Shown here: positions 17,862-27,608 of the stretch, in pieces | Layout of the letters: every line of letters starts with the position of its first letter | Numbering within the stretch: the stretch's first letter is position 1 | NCBI RefSeq assembly: GCF_012030425.1 | Contig: NZ_JAAUVN010000001.1 | Location: 806,001-870,000 of the forward strand | Reading direction: 5' to 3' | Origin: Sphingobacterium sp. B16(2022) | Lineage (GTDB): Bacteria; Bacteroidota; Bacteroidia; Sphingobacteriales; Sphingobacteriaceae | DNA length: 64,000 bases | The notes under the pieces: generated by a model | Databases searched by the model: none | Told to the model about the DNA's origin: nothing | What the model saw: only the letters and a program-made list of their open reading frames with translations | Translations under genes and position numbers: made by a program

Positions 17862-18005
17862 AGTTCCCTAAAGAAACGTAACGAATATAGTTTCACTGTT
17901 TAGAAGCCCGGATGCTGCCGAGGGAAGAGAAAATGACTTTAGGAACAAGTCACTCTCGGTAGTTGAAGGGGAAAGCAGGAGCTATATGCATTAGAAATTA
18001 CAACA

Positions 18006-21000
18006 ATGAAAATAGATAAAAGATATAAAACCAAGGATTGGAGCAATCTCCAAAAGCTCGGTAATTATAAAGGAGAGCTATTGCTACTCAGTAAGCTATT
18101 ACTGCTCTCTTTATTCATGATCTTTCATATGGTTAGTTTATATGCTCAGACACCCCGCAAGGACAGCGGGGTGAACGGGCAGACAAAATATGAACTTGCA
18201 GGTAGAGTGATATCATCCATTGACGGTACGCCGATGCAGGGGGTATCTATTCGTGTCGATGATGAAAATCTGCAGATCCGAACATCCAGAAATGGAACTT
18301 TTGAACTGCTGGTCACAAACCGAAAAGGGAAGGTGAAATTCTCCTATGTCGGTTTCGAAACTCAGGAAATCAATTATACCATAGGGGTATCGTTACTGGT
18401 CAGAATGATACCTGGAGAGAATAAAATCGATGAAGTGGAGGTTGTCTCTACCGGATACCAGAAAATCCCAAAAGAACGAGCAACCGGTTCATTTGAATTT
18501 GTCGACAATAAACTCTTCAATAGAAAAGTATCGACCAATTTTGTGAGTAGATTGGAAGATGTTGTTCCTGGTCTGTCATCGATTAAGGTTGGTTATAACA
18601 ATACGGGTAAAAATGATCTGATGAATATCAATATCCGAGGTGTAAGTTCGTTAAGCGGTCATAATTCGCCCCTTATTATAGTGGACGGTGTACCTTATGA
18701 AAGTAAATTGAGTGATTATGGCATAGGCAATTTTAATAATATCAATCCCAATGATATTGAAAATGTAACAGTACTTAAAGATGCTGCAGCAGCTTCCATA
18801 TGGGGATCCCAGTCCGGTAATGGGGTTATCGTGATCACGACAAAAAGAGGTAGGTTTAATGAACGGTCTCAGGTAAGTTTTAACAGTAATCTCAGCATAA
18901 AGGCTAAGCCCGATCTGTACTATTTTCCGCAGATGAATTCTGGAGATTTTATTGATCTACAACATGAGTTATTTGATAAAGGAAGGTACAATTCCAATTT
19001 AAACCGCTGGAATTCAAACTTGACGCCTGCTATTCTGCTGATGAAGAATAAAAAGGAGGGTAAAATAACGGAAGCGGAGTTGAATGCCGCCTTGAATGAG
19101 CTGAAAAAAGTAGATATGCGTGATGACTTCCTTAAACATGTCTATAGAAATGCGATCAATCAACAGTATAACCTACAGTTGCAAACTGGGGCAAAGAATA
19201 TCAATAATTTGATTTCAGTAGGCTTTGATAAGAATCTGAATGAACTGGTAACTTCCTCTTTTAACAGGATGTCTATTAAGACCGCTACTCAGGTCAGACC
19301 GGTTAAGAACCTGATGCTGGATATCGGTATTACGTATACGGAATCGAAAGCTGTAGAAAGTTATGAACAGATGGGATACAACCGTATGGCTGCCGCCGAT
19401 GGCAATTATCCGTATATGGATCTGGCAGATGATCAGGGCAACCCTTTACCAATATCGCTTTTGCGGAAAAATCCGGGTTATCTGGATACTGTGGCCAACG
19501 GACGTTTGTTGGACTGGTCATTCAATCCCTTAAAAGAGATGTATGAATCGAAAGAAACGCAGAAAATTAAAGAAACCTTTTTAAATTTTTCGGGTACGTA
19601 TGATTTCAAATTTGGACTTAAAATAAATGGGCAGTATGCCTATCAACGTACTATTAATCCTTCAACGATATGGAGAGGACTAGGATCATTCTATCAGCGG
19701 GATATCATTAATTATTATGCGAACTGGAATGATGAAAAAGTGAACTGGAACCTTCCTGTTGGTGATTTTTTATATGTAAGCCATTGGGATAGCTATGCTC
19801 ATCAGGGGCGGTTGAATGGTGAATATAACCTGAAATGGAAGAAAAGCCAATTGAATTTATTAGCGGGTTTTGACATCCGTGAGCTATCCGGAGACTGGTG
19901 CTTTCCAGACCGTCCCGTACGGTGTTGAAGTTCCCGTCCTGAACGGGAAGGGCGGTGTAAATACGATCATGGACCGTAACCGGATCGAGTCTTATCGAAA
20001 TCGGTTTGTTTCTTATTATGCCAACGGATCTTACACCTATGCAGACCGGTATATCCTGAGCGGAAGCTTTCGGAAAGATGCTTCCAATCTATATGGTGTA
20101 AAAACGAATGACAGAGGACAGCCTTTCTGGTCAATAGGTGGAGCTTGGGTTGCATCTAGAGAAGCATTTATTAAAGACGGAGTATTCGATCTCTTGAAAC
20201 TGCGTGCTACCTACGGCTACAACGGTAATACCAATAATACGGTTGCCGCATATCCGATTATGAATGTGCAGAGTGAAGCACACTACATTACAGGACAGAA
20301 TTATGCGATGATGTTTTCTCCTCCTAATCCTACATTGCGCTGGGAGAAAGTGGAAAACCTGAATCTTGGTTTAGATTTTAGCCTACTCGCCAATCGCATC
20401 TCGGGTTCTGTCGAATATTACCGTAAAAAACCGCAGGATCTCATCGCGCAGGCGCCTGTAGATCCGACAACCGGCTTCAGGGCACTGACCATCAACAGTG
20501 CCAATCTGGATACAAAAGGATGGGATATTTCACTGAATATGGTACCCTTACAGTTGAAGAACTGGGGATGGACGAGCAGTCTTATTTTTTCCTACTCGCG
20601 TACCAAGGTCAAAAAATCGTATGTAGATGAGGATGTGCCAACTGATTTTATTAGCGCGCCTTTCAACATGTTGATGACGCCTCTAGAGGGAATGGACCTG
20701 TATACACAATTGTCCTATAAATGGGCTGGACTGGATCCGGAGACAGGAGAGCCTCGCGCTTATCTTAACGGGGAGATCTCTAAAGATTATGTTGCTCTCG
20801 TCAGTACTGATCTGAATAATCTCGAAAATAGCGGCGTATTGCGCCCACTTTATTTTGGTGGATTCCGCAATACTTTCCGGTTCAAATCTCTGGAACTTTC
20901 GGGTAATATTTCCTATCAGCTGGGACATGTTTTCCGCCGTACATCTTTCAATAATAATGGATTTATTAATAGTGGAAGCGGACATGCAGATTACAGGTTG

Positions 21001-21318
21001 AGATGGCAAAAATCGGGTGATGAGCTCACTACCGATGTTCCTGCTTTTACCTATCCGAATAATGCATTGGCGAGCAAAGTTTATCAGATGTCGTCTGCAC
21101 TGGTTGAAAATGCGGGACAGATCAAGTTAAGGGATATTCAGCTCAGTTACACATTTCCTAATTCGGAAAAAATGAAGCTAAAAAACTTGAGACTTTACGC
21201 CTATATCCAAAATGTCGGTACCATCTGGCGTGCCAATAAATGGGGGATTGATCCCGAATACGGAGAGGCTATTCCAGAACCATTGATGACATCTCTCGGT
21301 ATCAATTTTAACTTATAA
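18006..21318 (+). pseudogene. SusC/RagA TonB-linked outer-membrane receptor, interrupted by a frameshift
   Basis: Two overlapping frames together make one SusC-type receptor of about 1,100 residues. The first (18006-19928) has an N-terminal membrane segment ending YAQ, a carboxypeptidase-like regulatory domain (LAGRVISSIDGTPMQGVSI), the TonB plug (VVSTGYQKIPKERATGSF, then IRGVSSLSG) and the first barrel strands, ending at LLAGFDIRELSG. The second begins about 19870 with ETGAFQTVPYG and runs to the C-terminal strand SLGINFNL at 21318. The junction lies near 19885-19905; about 20 residues normally found between these segments seem missing, so this is a deletion with frameshift or a sequencing error. 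Partner SusD follows 9 bp after the stop and is intact. Confidence 0.82.
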
Positions 21319-21327
21319 CACGAAGCC

Positions 21328-22680
21328 ATGAAAAAGAACATATTGATAATTTTACTTTTTATGATGCTGGTTTCATGCTCCAAATTTCTGGAAGAAAAAC
21401 CCGATCAAAAAATGGTCATCCCTAAAACCTTAAAAGATGCTGAATTGCTTTTAAGTGATTATAGCAACTTCAATACGGGCTATCCGGTAAGTGGCGAATG
21501 GGGCACAGATGATTATTTTATAGCCGATTCCTATTGGGACGAATTATCCAATCCGGAACAAAAAAGCGCCTATGTATGGGCCGATAAACAGTACGATGAT
21601 GTTACGCAGTGGCAAAGTCCCTATCGTGTGGTTTATCTTGCTAATCAGGTATTGGCTATGCTTTCGGATCTGCAGGCACTGCAGCATGAGGATCAGTATA
21701 AGAAAGTCCTCGGAACAGCTTATTTTTTCAGAGCATTTGCTTTTCATCAGGTAACTGAAGTGTTCGCGCCCGCTTATTCAGTTACAACAGCAGGTACGGC
21801 AATGGGTATTCCCTTGAGGCTTTCGGCAGATATGGACATCCCTTCGGTTCGAGCTTCACTGGCAGAGACCTATAGCCAAATTATAGCAGATTACAAGATG
21901 GCCATTTCCAATTTGCCGGTAGTGCAACCCGTAAAAGGACATCCGAATAGAGCAGCAGCATACGGGTCTTTAGCACGTGTTTATCTCGGAATGGCGAACT
22001 ATGAAGAAGCATTTAAGATGGCCAATTCGGCTCTGCTTCTGAATGCCACATTGTTAAACTTCAACTCATTGAATCAATATGATGAGCTGCCCATTCCGCA
22101 GTTTAACAAAGAAGTACTGTTTCCTGCTGTAACAAGTAATGCAGGATTAATGAACTATTATAATGCATTTGTTGAACCGGTATTATATCAATCATATCAA
22201 GAAAAAGATCTACGGAAAAAGATATTTTTCCAGTTGAGTGATAACGTAGAAGGTGCTTATAATTTTAAAGGAAATTATGCCAATTCAATGGCACAACTTT
22301 TTGTCGGAATCACGACCAGTGAAGTTTATCTCATTAAAGCTGAAACGGCAGCACGGTTAAACAAAGTAGAGGAAGCTCAGGAAACACTGAATACGTTACT
22401 AAGATCCCGCTGGCAAACAGGTGAGTATGTCGATATCACAGTATTGGATGCAGGGGAATTATTAGAAATAATATTACAGGAGAGAAGAAAGGAATTACTG
22501 TTTAGGGGAAGGCGCTGGGCCGATCTTAAAAGACTTAATCTGGAAGCTAAGTTTAAAAAAGATCTGATCCGTACGATAAACGGGCAGGAATACCGCCTAC
22601 CTTTCAATAGTCTGAAATATGCTTTTAGATTACCTGATCCAGTAGTGAAATTGGGAAATATCTCTCAAAATGAACGTTAA
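21328..22680 (+). CDS. SusD/RagB-family outer-membrane lipoprotein
   Basis: Protein of 450 residues. Signal peptide with lipobox LVSC (Cys near 17) followed by the SusD start SKFLEEKPDQKMVIPKTLKD. RGRRWADLKRLN near 394-405 and the C-terminal basic region are typical of SusD-like proteins, whose TPR-like helices cap the SusC barrel and bind ligand at the surface. It begins 9 bp after the broken SusC gene and is probably co-transcribed with it. Slightly short for SusD (450-550). The ligand is unknown; the downstream TlpA-like gene is a common partner in Sphingobacteriaceae loci. Confidence 0.9.
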   Translation: MKKNILIILLFMMLVSCSKFLEEKPDQKMVIPKTLKDAELLLSDYSNFNTGYPVSGEWGTDDYFIADSYWDELSNPEQKSAYVWADKQYDDVTQWQSPYRVVYLANQVLAMLSDLQALQHEDQYKKVLGTAYFFRAFAFHQVTEVFAPAYSVTTAGTAMGIPLRLSADMDIPSVRASLAETYSQIIADYKMAISNLPVVQPVKGHPNRAAAYGSLARVYLGMANYEEAFKMANSALLLNATLLNFNSLNQYDELPIPQFNKEVLFPAVTSNAGLMNYYNAFVEPVLYQSYQEKDLRKKIFFQLSDNVEGAYNFKGNYANSMAQLFVGITTSEVYLIKAETAARLNKVEEAQETLNTLLRSRWQTGEYVDITVLDAGELLEIILQERRKELLFRGRRWADLKRLNLEAKFKKDLIRTINGQEYRLPFNSLKYAFRLPDPVVKLGNISQNER

Positions 22681-22780
22681 TAAGAATTGAAAAATTAGGA
22701 AATCGAGATGTAAATAATGTTGACATACAGCACAAATATTATTTACTAGAGCACTCCTCAACAACTAAAAAAATAAATAG

Positions 22781-24025
22781 ATGAAAACAAAAATAATCGC
22801 AACTCTAATTTTCGTTTTAGCTCTTTTGCAAATGAGCTATTCACAGAACTCATTGGACATAGACCGCAGTAAAGTCCTTTCAGTAGGATCAGATTTTACT
22901 CCACCTGCATCAGTAGCATTGATGCGCGGAGATTTTAAACAGATCGACTGGAAAGGATTGGAAAATAAAGTGATCATATTGGATTTCTTTGATACCTTCT
23001 GTGGAACCTGCATCAGCTCCATGCCCAAACTGCAGGAACTTCAAAATAAACTTGCCGATAAAATACAGATCTTCAATATCACCTGGCAGGATAGACCTAC
23101 CATGGATAAGTTCTTTAATGAAAATGAATATCTAAAAGAACATAAGGTCAACCTACCCGTCATCTATGATGATAAGGATCTGTTTTCTCTATTTCCACAT
23201 ATAGGAAAACCACATGTGGCAATCGTATACAAAGGAAAAGTGAAAGCGATTACATTTCACCGGTCTATAAATGAAGAAAATTTACTAGCCTTAATACAAA
23301 AGGGCAGTATCGACCTGCCCTTAAAGGATGATTTTGGTAAAGGTGATCTGCAGTCATCATCAGATAGTAAAGTGATTGCCGGTACCTGGATCTCCCGTTA
23401 TCAAGATGGGGTGCCTATACAGGGACTGCAAATTAAGAGAGATAGTATTTCCGGACAGACCATAAGCTCAGTTTACAACAGATCTGTATTTATATCGATA
23501 ATAAATGCGTGGTCTATCATTAAGCCACCAACTTATATTAGATTGCCACAAAGAGTCGATTGGAAAGTTAGGGATTCTTCTATCTACCATGATTTTAACA
23601 ATCAAGGAGAGGAGTGGATTCGTAAATACGGAATATGTTATGAGCGAAGAGATTTTAATCAAGTATCTGATTCTGTTCGGGCACGAGCAATTTTACATGA
23701 TCTGCATAGTTTTTTTGGATTAAAAACTTACTATAGTACTAAAATGATGGACTGTATCATTGTTGAACCTTGTGCCGTAAAGGAAAATCCGGATTTAAAG
23801 ATTACAAAAGGTTATAAAGTTACAGGATCTAGCGGTATCAGGTTAATGATTGAATGGAGTGGCAAATTTCCCCCTGTTTTAGACAAATTAAAATCAAAGG
23901 AAACATTATACACATTGGGCAGTTTTAAGAATTTGGAAGAACTGAATCAGCAACTGGAAGTATACGGAGTAAAAGCAAAATATGGTCGTGAAGAGATGGA
24001 GGTTCTTGTAGTTGAAGAGAATTAA
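22781..24025 (+). CDS. Secreted TlpA-like thioredoxin with DUF3738-like C-terminus
   Basis: Protein of 414 residues with a signal peptide (cleavage near SYS-QNS). Residues 35-165 form a redoxin/TlpA domain: IILDFFDTFCGTCISSMPKL carries the CGTC redox motif, and the cis-proline region is IGKPHVAIV. The rest resembles DUF3738-like extensions on Bacteroidota TlpA proteins, including ILHDLHSFFGLKTYYSTK. It probably reduces or isomerises disulfides in the periplasm or at the inner membrane for the adjacent SusC/SusD system. It follows SusD by 100 bp and ends at a strong bidirectional terminator. Confidence 0.82.
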   Translation: MKTKIIATLIFVLALLQMSYSQNSLDIDRSKVLSVGSDFTPPASVALMRGDFKQIDWKGLENKVIILDFFDTFCGTCISSMPKLQELQNKLADKIQIFNITWQDRPTMDKFFNENEYLKEHKVNLPVIYDDKDLFSLFPHIGKPHVAIVYKGKVKAITFHRSINEENLLALIQKGSIDLPLKDDFGKGDLQSSSDSKVIAGTWISRYQDGVPIQGLQIKRDSISGQTISSVYNRSVFISIINAWSIIKPPTYIRLPQRVDWKVRDSSIYHDFNNQGEEWIRKYGICYERRDFNQVSDSVRARAILHDLHSFFGLKTYYSTKMMDCIIVEPCAVKENPDLKITKGYKVTGSSGIRLMIEWSGKFPPVLDKLKSKETLYTLGSFKNLEELNQQLEVYGVKAKYGREEMEVLVVEEN

Positions 24026-24034
24026 GTAGAAATA

Positions 24035-24061
24035 TAAGGGTAGGTATGAAACCTACCCTTA
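24035..24061. terminator. Bidirectional hairpin terminator
   Basis: Perfect 11-bp arms 24035-24045 and 24051-24061 with a 5-base loop, followed by TTTAATTT. It separates the rightward TlpA-like gene from the leftward small-protein genes. Confidence 0.85.
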
Positions 24062-24076
24062 TTTAATTTAAAGTAA

Positions 24077-24298
24077 TCAGACATCCTTTAATTTGACATT
24101 TGTACTAGGTGTATTATTAGCTAAAGCTAACTCAATTTCTTGTTCCAACGTTGGACTGATGACCGGGTTATTACTTCCGTCGTTCAGTGCCTGAATTGCA
24201 CAAACTTGATCTGTTCCTGTACAAAAAGGCTGTGTTTGCCTTAATGTATAATTAGATGCTTGATAGGGATCTGTCCCTGTAAGTTCAAACCATGCCAT
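24077..24298 (-). CDS. Small cysteine-containing protein, tandem paralogue 1
   Basis: Protein of 73 residues starting MAWFELTGTDP. It shares a family pattern with the next two genes: WxxxTGxxP, YT, PxCxG, CxI, DGxxNPVI, E(I/M)xxAL and a C-terminal NVxLKD. Two cysteines lie 7 residues apart in the middle. There is no signal peptide, so it is cytoplasmic or exported by a leaderless or dedicated route. A strong GGAGG ribosome site lies 7 bases before the ATG, unusual for Bacteroidota, where Shine-Dalgarno sites are generally weak. Function unknown; possibilities are a peptide natural-product precursor, a secreted surface peptide or a small redox protein. Confidence 0.65.
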   Translation of the reverse strand: MAWFELTGTDPYQASNYTLRQTQPFCTGTDQVCAIQALNDGSNNPVISPTLEQEIELALANNTPSTNVKLKDV

Positions 24299-24336
24299 AT
24301 TTACCTCCTTTTTTATTGTTTATAAATTTTACTGTT

Positions 24337-24555
24337 TTAGTCTTTCAGCATGACGTTAGCAGAATTTGTTTTGTTGCTCAATGCTAAGATCATTTCCTGT
24401 AAAAGGCTGACTGAAATAACAGGATTGCCATTACCATCATCAGATGCTCTGATAGCGCAGATAACACAAGATCCTATACAGTTTGGTTGCGAAGCGACGC
24501 GTGTATAATGTGCAGGATCTGTAGGGTTGCTGCCTGTAAATAAATACCAATTCAT
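24337..24555 (-). CDS. Small cysteine-containing protein, tandem paralogue 2
   Basis: Protein of 72 residues starting MNWYLFTGSNP, the most divergent of the three paralogues. It keeps the PxCxG, CxI, DGxGNPVI and NVMLKD positions and adds a third cysteine (CIGSCVIC). No signal peptide. No clear ribosome site. It lies 38 bp upstream of paralogue 1 on the minus strand. Conservation of motif positions despite low overall identity indicates selection on the family fold. Confidence 0.62.
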   Translation of the reverse strand: MNWYLFTGSNPTDPAHYTRVASQPNCIGSCVICAIRASDDGNGNPVISVSLLQEMILALSNKTNSANVMLKD

Positions 24556-24629
24556 AAATCAGCTTTAATAAATTTTTAAATAAGGTGCGGCTCTTCACCG
24601 CACCTTTCCAAATTAATATGTAAGAAATG

Positions 24630-24854
24630 TTATGGACGATCTTTAAGCTTTACGTTGGTGCTAGGTGTAGCATTCTGTAAAGCCAAAATCATCTCATTTT
24701 GCAACGCATTCGTAATTACTGGATTGTTGCTACCATCGTTCATTGCCTGTATAGAGCAAATTTGATCGTTTCCAGGGCAATTGGGAGCAATTGCACGTAA
24801 TGTAAAATGCGAAGGCGATGTAGGGTCTGTCCCTGTTAGTTCGAACCAAGCCAT
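24630..24854 (-). CDS. Small cysteine-containing protein, tandem paralogue 3
   Basis: Protein of 74 residues starting MAWFELTGTDP at the ATG at 24854; the frame opens slightly earlier with a TTG, but the ATG start aligns with both paralogues. Very similar to paralogue 1 (DGSNNPVI, ATPSTNVKLKD). Two central cysteines. It is the first of the three in transcription order, and its upstream region holds the cluster of hairpins at 24925-25056. Confidence 0.65.
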   Translation of the reverse strand: MAWFELTGTDPTSPSHFTLRAIAPNCPGNDQICSIQAMNDGSNNPVITNALQNEMILALQNATPSTNVKLKDRP

Positions 24855-24924
24855 AATTGACAAGTTTTAAGTGAATTTTTATATGATATAAATATTTTGT
24901 ATATTCATATCGGTTCAAATCGAT

Positions 24925-25056
24925 CATCCTACGTGTTGAAGGATGGCCACGTAAAAGCTTCCACGTAACGGAGGCTTTTACTATTAAAGTGGACTTTTAT
25001 TTCGTGCCCCGGCCACCGGGGAATGTCGCAAATTTGCGACGGTATCTTTTGATACC
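24925..25056. repeat. Cluster of five short hairpins
   Basis: Five independent inverted repeats in about 130 bp: 24925-24945 (6-bp arms), 24952-24980 (11 bp with one G:U), 25007-25021 (CCCCGG/CCGGGG), 25025-25040 (perfect 16-bp palindrome GTCGCAAATTTGCGAC) and 25041-25056 (GGTATC/GATACC). The last two abut. The rest of the 404-bp spacer (24855-25267) shows nothing else. It lies upstream of the small-protein genes. Confidence 0.65.
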
Positions 25057-25267
25057 TGTTCTGTTCATCATGACATTATTTCAATTAAAAAACCAACGTA
25101 ATTTTTATTATCTAACTTTATAACCTTCTCACTTTCCAATCTATCTAACTCATTAACCTTCTCACTTTCTAACCCCCATTTGAATCTATATCAAAGATAG
25201 GCTGTAAAATAAGGCAGGTGTTAGGTAGAATTCACTTCTTGATTGTGCACTTTTCATCTGGTAAGTT

Positions 25268-26170
25268 TTATTCTTTTGAATAACCGTCGAAGTAATGATA
25301 GACCTGGTAGGGATAGCCTACCGGAAATGCTTGGTAGCAATGCACATAGGCCAGTACGGCATAATTTATTTTATGTCGATTGAAAAGTGCGATAATGGCC
25401 TCAAAATCATACGGATCTAACCAGCTATCTTGATACTTGCTCAAGTACTGTTGAATGGTTTTTATGATCTCATGTTGCCGCAGACTTTTTTCGTAAAAAG
25501 GTAGCGCACTATATGCGAGATAGTGATCTTCGTGATAACAGATAGCAATGTGCTGCAGTTCATCGTCGATATGGTGCCAGATGTACTCTTCTGCCTGCAA
25601 TATTTTAAAGATTAATTGAAGGCAATTGAACCGTTCCATTTCATCCCAGTCTATGGTGAAATCACTGAACAAAAAGTATTCAATATCATCCTTCGGAATA
25701 TGTTCCTGTTCCCCTGCAATTTCCAGTGCTATTTTTTCCACATCTACATAGGCGAGGTAATAATGGATGATGTCACTTTGATTAGTTTGCTGATATAACA
25801 GGTCACCTTCTTCACTGATATCACAGAGCAATAGCAAAAAGATAAAAAATACTTCCTGCTCATCTTGGTCGAGCCCGGGATATTGGAAAGAATGATACTC
25901 TTCATGGTTGAGCGCATATTTATTTATAAAAGTAACTTCATCCATGAGCTGCTTATTGACACAGCTACTTTGGAGTTTTCCGGCTAGTATATCTGTGAGA
26001 TATTCACTATGGGCATGCTGCTGCTGCTCTTGGATCTGTTTGTGATACTTGGATTTTTTCCAGCCTTCGGGTGCCAGCATTTTCATTACACGAGGTACTT
26101 CACTGTACATCTTCTGGAGTATGGTTTTCATCCGCTGGTCAGATAGATTTTTGAAAACATGTGCTATCAT
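25268..26170 (-). CDS. Hypothetical protein, 300 residues
   Basis: Not recognised. Soluble and helical, rich in His, Tyr and acidic residues, no signal peptide. YALNHEEYHSFQYPG near 112 and the C-terminal YVHCYQAFPVGYPYQVYHYF are distinctive. Its start lies 11 bp after the stop of the AraC gene, so the two are probably one operon and the protein may act in the process the regulator controls. Confidence 0.55.
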   Translation of the reverse strand: MIAHVFKNLSDQRMKTILQKMYSEVPRVMKMLAPEGWKKSKYHKQIQEQQQHAHSEYLTDILAGKLQSSCVNKQLMDEVTFINKYALNHEEYHSFQYPGLDQDEQEVFFIFLLLLCDISEEGDLLYQQTNQSDIIHYYLAYVDVEKIALEIAGEQEHIPKDDIEYFLFSDFTIDWDEMERFNCLQLIFKILQAEEYIWHHIDDELQHIAICYHEDHYLAYSALPFYEKSLRQHEIIKTIQQYLSKYQDSWLDPYDFEAIIALFNRHKINYAVLAYVHCYQAFPVGYPYQVYHYFDGYSKE

Positions 26171-26181
26171 AAGTCTTTGAA

Positions 26182-27171
26182 TTACGATTTCTTAAACTGA
26201 CTGATTGATTTACCGGTCAGCTTTTTAAAAAAGCGATTGAGTTCGCTATGTCCCGCAAAATTTAACTGCTCGGCCAAAGTAGCGATCTGTTGGGGATAAT
26301 CTTCCAATTGTCTTATAATGCGCTCGAGGAGCAATTGGTTGCGATATGCGTGTAAACGGCAACCGTAATACTCCTGGTGCAGTCGAGCTAACTGGTTGTG
26401 TTCCACCTGTAAGCTTTTAACAATATCTTTGATCAGTGCCTTTGCGCCAAACTTATTTACGGCAAGTTCCAGATAGGCACGTGCCTGATCTACTAATGCT
26501 ATTGTTGTGTTTATTTTGGTCGTCTCGCTAATGATCTTGAGTCTCGACAAGGTGATGAGATAGATCTGATGGTGGACGAGTAGGTATTCGTTTTCCATAT
26601 TCCTGGGGTTAATCTGGCTGAAGAGGTTTAAGATTTCTGTACGTGTCAATGGACCGATTTTAAAATCGGAGCTTTGAAGAGGCACGGGATCAGCCGCCCG
26701 TTTGGCGTATACCAGTGGCATCACAAATTCAAAGTGACGCTCTAGATGCGGTCTGAAAAGTCCAGCATCCACCGTGATCCCGATAATGATGTGGTGGCCC
26801 GTGGGCAGTTCGACTGTCAATTCGGTCTTAGGCAGATAAAGATAACTGGCACGTTCGTGCTGAAAATGAAGCGCGAGCTGTGCGTTAGGATCATGAAGTG
26901 TAATCGGTTGTGCCCCGGTACTCATTAAAGGATAACAGAGGTGCAGATCTGGCGCTAGAGAGGTGAGAGCTACTGTCGTTGGAGTGTCGATCCAAAATTC
27001 GTAATAATAGATATAGGCATACCGTCCATCGAAGGTCTGCACAGCATAACGGTTGGTCGCATTTGCCCAGTAAGTGGTGTGGGCATAGCGTATGGGATAA
27101 GTAACCCTTAAATCCGAATGAGCTACCTCCTGGAAATCGGGTGGATGATTGAGAATAATGGTTTGTTTCAT
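26182..27171 (-). CDS. AraC-family transcriptional regulator
   Basis: Protein of 329 residues. The C-terminal 100 residues hold the two-helix-turn-helix AraC domain: IATLAEQLNFAGHSELNRFF then KKLTGKSISQFKKS. The N-terminal part is a variable ligand-binding region of the kind common in Sphingobacterium. Transcribed leftward together with the 300-residue protein. The 437-bp upstream spacer holds two strong hairpins (27211-27293 and 27562-27602). Confidence 0.88.
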   Translation of the reverse strand: MKQTIILNHPPDFQEVAHSDLRVTYPIRYAHTTYWANATNRYAVQTFDGRYAYIYYYEFWIDTPTTVALTSLAPDLHLCYPLMSTGAQPITLHDPNAQLALHFQHERASYLYLPKTELTVELPTGHHIIIGITVDAGLFRPHLERHFEFVMPLVYAKRAADPVPLQSSDFKIGPLTRTEILNLFSQINPRNMENEYLLVHHQIYLITLSRLKIISETTKINTTIALVDQARAYLELAVNKFGAKALIKDIVKSLQVEHNQLARLHQEYYGCRLHAYRNQLLLERIIRQLEDYPQQIATLAEQLNFAGHSELNRFFKKLTGKSISQFKKS

Positions 27172-27210
27172 AATTCGGTTTTATCATGTGCTTCAGCAAA
27201 TATGTTTTAG

Positions 27211-27300
27211 AGATGCAAAGGGTGAACTTGGGGCTGCGGCTTTTATGATAATCGTATGTGGCTTTTTTGTTTCAAGTTCACCTCTATTGCATCTTTTTTT
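27211..27300 (+). terminator. Orphan terminator-like inverted repeat
   Basis: AGATGCAAAGGGTGAACTTG (27211-27230) pairs with 27273-27293 over about 19 bp with one small bulge, and nine T residues follow on the plus strand. No rightward gene precedes it, so it would terminate an unannotated plus-strand transcript, or serve as a structure in the AraC leader. Confidence 0.5.
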
Positions 27301-27561
27301 TCAATCTGGTAGGTAAACACAGATGGGAGAGGAGACATCTGTGCTTAATGTACCGATCTACTGAAGTAAAGATAATGGCAAGAAGGTCGGTTTGGATCTT
27401 AGATATTTGAGGTTTTCATCTACGATTTTCGAGAAAATGATCTTCGATTTTGATGATTTAATTCTTTAAAATCTAAGATTATGCTTTTTTTGAGTGCTGT
27501 AGCCATACTTGGAAATGATTTGCAGTAAGGAGGGGTCTTGCAAAAAAAAATCTTATTTAAG

Positions 27562-27602
27562 ATAGACAACTGCATCTTTAACTTGAGGATGCAGTTGTCT
27601 AT
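27562..27602 (-). terminator. 15-bp terminator of the Crp-like gene
   Basis: Perfect 15-bp arms 27562-27576 and 27588-27602 with an 11-base loop. On the minus strand it is followed by TTAAATAAGATTTTTTTTT. It sits 6 bp past the stop of the Crp-like gene. Confidence 0.88.
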
Positions 27603-27608
27603 AGAAGC

